Below are positions 61,759-64,000 of a stretch of 64,000 nucleotides of DNA, in pieces. The DNA is from Citrobacter amalonaticus (GTDB lineage Bacteria > Pseudomonadota > Gammaproteobacteria > Enterobacterales > Enterobacteriaceae). The translations under genes were made by a program, and so were the position numbers. The first letter of the stretch is position 1. The number at the start of each line of letters is the position of its first letter. The DNA is taken from NCBI RefSeq assembly GCF_001559075.2, contig NZ_CP014015.2:3348001-3412000 (forward strand), read 5' to 3'. The notes below the pieces were generated by a model, which ran no database searches, had not been told where the DNA came from, and saw nothing but the letters and a program-made list of their open reading frames with translations.

Positions 61759-63774
61759 GTGAGTATTCTAGGTTATCTGCAAAAGGTAGGCCGTGCGCTA
61801 ATGGTGCCGGTCGCCACGCTGCCTGCGGCGGCAATATTGATGGGGGTCGGCTATTGGATCGACCCGGTAGGTTGGGGTGGAGACAACGCCCTTGCGGCGT
61901 TCTTCATTAAGTCCGGTTCCGCCATTATCGATAACATGTCCGTACTGTTTGCTATCGGTGTGGCTTACGGTATGTCTAAAGATAAAGACGGTGCTGCGGC
62001 GCTGACCGGTTTTGTGGGCTTCCTGGTGCTGACCACGCTCTGTTCTCCGGCTGCGGTTTCCATGATTCAGAAGATCCCTGCTGACCAGGTTCCTGCCGCT
62101 TTCGGTAAGATCAGCAACCAGTTCGTGGGTATCCTTGTCGGTATTATCTCCGCTGAACTGTACAACCGCTTTAGCAGCGTCGAACTGCCGAAAGCGCTCT
62201 CCTTCTTCAGCGGTCGCCGTCTGGTGCCGATCCTCACCTCTTTTGTGATGATCATTGTGGCGTTCATCATGATGTACATCTGGCCGGTGATTTTCGACGG
62301 TCTGGTTAACTTCGGTGAACACATTCAAAAACTGGGCTCAACCGGTGCGGGTATCTACGCCTTCTTTAACCGTCTGTTGATTCCGGTGGGTCTGCATCAC
62401 GCGCTGAACTCCGTATTCTGGTTCGACGTTGCGGGCATTAACGACATTCCTAACTTCCTCGGCGGCGCCCAGTCTATTGAATCGGGTAAAGCGGTTGTCG
62501 GGATTACCGGTCGTTATCAGGCGGGCTTCTTCCCAATCATGATGTTTGGTCTGCCGGGTGCGGCGCTGGCCATCTACCACTGCGCGCGTCCTGAGAACAA
62601 GGCCAAAGTGCTGGGTATCATGATGGCTGGTGCGTTTGCGGCATTCTTTACCGGTATCACTGAACCGCTGGAATTCTCCTTCATGTTCGTTGCGCCGGTT
62701 CTGTATGTGATTCACGCCGTCCTGACCGGGATCTCCGTATTCATCGCGGCGAGCATGCATTGGATTGCCGGCTTCGGCTTCAGTGCGGGTCTGGTGGATA
62801 TGGTGCTTTCTTCCCGTAACCCGCTGGCGACCCAGTGGTGGATGCTGATCCCGCAGGGTCTGGTGTTCTTTGCCATCTACTACGTGGTGTTCCGTTTCGT
62901 TATCACCAAGTTCAACCTGATGACTCCGGGTCGTGAACTGGCCGTGGCTGGCAGCGAAGCGGATGGTCAGGACCTCAACGTGAGCAGCGATAAAGAGCAG
63001 GACGTTTCTGCTCTGGCGCGTCAGTACATCGCCGCCATCGGCGGTTCTGATAACCTCACTGGTATTGACGCCTGCATCACCCGTCTGCGCCTGAGCGTAA
63101 AAGACTCGTCGCTGGTGAATGAAGGCCTGGCGAAACGCCTGGGGGCTTCTGGTGTGATTCGTCTGAACAAAACCAGCGTGCAGATTATCGTCGGCTTCGT
63201 GGCTGAGAAAATCGCCAACGCAATGAAAACAACCGGTCCGGTTGCGGCGGCTGAAGCCTCTGCAGCGCCTGCTGCCCAGACGACGGCAAAACCGCAGGCT
63301 GTACCGAATGCGGTGACCATTGCTGAACTGGTATCGCCAGTGACCGGTGATGTGGTTGCGCTGGATCAGGTGCCTGACGAAGCGTTCGCCAGCAAAGCGG
63401 TCGGTGATGGCGTTGCGGTAAAACCAACGGATAAAACCGTGGTTTCTCCGGCAGCGGGCACCATCGTGAAAATCTTCAACACCAATCATGCGTTCTGCCT
63501 GGAAACCGAGAAAGGCGCGGAAATCGTTGTCCACATGGGTATCGATACCGTCGCGCTGAACGGCCAGGGCTTCAAACGTCTGGTAGAAGAGGGCGCGGAA
63601 GTGACAGCGGGTCAGCCGATTCTGGAAATGGATCTGGATTACCTGAACGCGAACGCGCGCTCGATGATCAGTCCGGTGGTGTGCAGCAACATCGACGACT
63701 TCAGCGGCCTGGTGATTAAAGCCGACGGTCACGTGGTTGCCGGTCAAACGCCACTGTATGAAATTAAAGGGTAG
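61759..63774 (+). CDS. nagE: N-acetylglucosamine PTS permease NagE (IICBA)
   Basis: 671 residues, one-chain PTS transporter. IIC with about ten membrane helices (residues 1-390), IIB with phospho-cysteine C439 in GIDACITRLRL, and IIA after an A/P linker with H577 and phospho-histidine H592 (VVHMGID). Starts with GTG, preceded by GGGGGA. By memory of the E. coli protein, the IIA domain is almost the same, while the IIC and part of IIB follow a different sequence line, though still GlcNAc/glucose-type. Specificity for GlcNAc is inferred from the operon. Confidence 0.9.
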   Translation: MSILGYLQKVGRALMVPVATLPAAAILMGVGYWIDPVGWGGDNALAAFFIKSGSAIIDNMSVLFAIGVAYGMSKDKDGAAALTGFVGFLVLTTLCSPAAVSMIQKIPADQVPAAFGKISNQFVGILVGIISAELYNRFSSVELPKALSFFSGRRLVPILTSFVMIIVAFIMMYIWPVIFDGLVNFGEHIQKLGSTGAGIYAFFNRLLIPVGLHHALNSVFWFDVAGINDIPNFLGGAQSIESGKAVVGITGRYQAGFFPIMMFGLPGAALAIYHCARPENKAKVLGIMMAGAFAAFFTGITEPLEFSFMFVAPVLYVIHAVLTGISVFIAASMHWIAGFGFSAGLVDMVLSSRNPLATQWWMLIPQGLVFFAIYYVVFRFVITKFNLMTPGRELAVAGSEADGQDLNVSSDKEQDVSALARQYIAAIGGSDNLTGIDACITRLRLSVKDSSLVNEGLAKRLGASGVIRLNKTSVQIIVGFVAEKIANAMKTTGPVAAAEASAAPAAQTTAKPQAVPNAVTIAELVSPVTGDVVALDQVPDEAFASKAVGDGVAVKPTDKTVVSPAAGTIVKIFNTNHAFCLETEKGAEIVVHMGIDTVALNGQGFKRLVEEGAEVTAGQPILEMDLDYLNANARSMISPVVCSNIDDFSGLVIKADGHVVAGQTPLYEIKG

Positions 63775-63803
63775 GCCGGGTAAGGCATAAGACGCCATCC
63801 GGT
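63771..63803. repeat. REP element overlapping the nagE stop
   Basis: GTAGGCCGGGT to ATCCGGT; the first bases are the last base of the glycine codon and the TAG stop itself. Confidence 0.75.
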
Positions 63804-63810
63804 AACATGA

Positions 63811-63842
63811 AGCGGCGGGGGAAACCTCCGCCGCTTTTTTTT
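63811..63842 (+). terminator. Terminator of nagE
   Basis: AGCGGCGGGGG-AAA-CCTCCGCCGCT, one wobble pair, followed by eight Ts, 36 bases past the nagE stop. Confidence 0.92.
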
Positions 63843-63962
63843 GCAGCAAATTCCCGCCTATTTTTCTTCAACGCCACTTTTTCAGTAACTAAAGGTTGTC
63901 AGTCAGTCCGGCTTATAAGATCATATGCCGTTATACGTTGTTTACGCTTTGAGGAATCCACG

Positions 63963-64000
63963 ATGAGTGAGGCTGAAGCCCGCCCGAGTAACTTTATTCG
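63963..64000 (+). CDS. glnS: Glutaminyl-tRNA synthetase GlnS, first codons
   Basis: ATG at 63963 opens MSEAEARPSNFIR, the conserved start of GlnS, with GAGGAA upstream; the rest lies outside the window. It follows nagE in E. coli as well. The enzyme would charge the tRNA-Gln genes found at 54.5-55.1 kb. Confidence 0.9.
   Translation, partial: MSEAEARPSNFI

Noticed and set aside
62338..63849. 503-codon open frame antisense to nagE
   Set aside because: It mirrors the well-supported nagE gene; its histidine- and arginine-rich product is the usual antisense image of GC-biased codons.

Overview
The window is ordinary enterobacterial chromosome. Nearly every gene matches a named Escherichia/Salmonella/Citrobacter family at full length, and gene order follows the E. 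coli segment from cstA to glnS. Three things place it outside E. coli K-12: cobD sits divergent to cobC, as in Salmonella, which implies cobalamin or corrinoid assembly; ybeM is intact; and ybdH, ybdL, ybdO and ybdR are missing from their usual places. A Citrobacter- or Salmonella-like genus is the best guess, made from gene content and remembered family sequences, not from a search.

Layout. 1-3.2 kb: end of cstA, ybdD, and the leftward pair ybdN-ybdM (PAPS-reductase-like and ParB-like). 3.5-7.1 kb: periplasmic DsbG and the AhpC/AhpF peroxide system, with a long structured ahpC leader. 7.1-10.2 kb: uspG, a previously unlisted 29-residue membrane-peptide ORF, rnk, then an alpha/beta hydrolase and a flavin-reductase-like protein, then rna. 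11-22 kb: anaerobic citrate fermentation (citCDEFXG-citT, divergent sensor/regulator pair citA/citB = dpiB/dpiA) followed by dcuC. CitT brings citrate in against succinate, citrate lyase (DEF, with its prosthetic group made by C, G and X) splits it, and DcuC exports succinate. 22.4-25 kb: pagP, cspE, crcB, ybeM, tatE. 25-37 kb: lipoate genes (lipA, lipB), cell-wall elongation genes (dacA, rlpA, rodA, mrdA), ribosome genes (rlmH, rsfS), cobC and cobD. 37-42 kb: nadD, holA, lptE, leuS. 42-47 kb: ybeL, rihA, the Glu/Asp ABC transporter gltIJKL with the SroC sRNA region between gltI and gltJ. 47-53 kb: lnt, corC, ybeY, ybeZ, miaB. 53-57 kb: ubiF, a seven-gene tRNA operon (Met, Leu, Gln, Gln, Met, Gln, Gln), asnB. 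57-64 kb: nagD, nagC, nagA, nagB divergent from nagE, and the first codons of glnS.

No phage, insertion sequence, integron, CRISPR array or defence island was seen. The repeats are REP/BIME palindromes at gene ends. The most interesting signals are small or regulatory: the 29-codon ORF, a structured OxyR-type ahpC leader ending in a terminator, a sigma-54 promoter with an NtrC-like palindrome downstream in the gltI leader, a nagE whose IIC/IIB part looks unlike the E. coli protein while its IIA part is nearly the same, a tail-to-tail overlap of cobD and nadD, and a tRNA-Gln fragment in a tRNA spacer. I found no clear previously undescribed multi-gene system.
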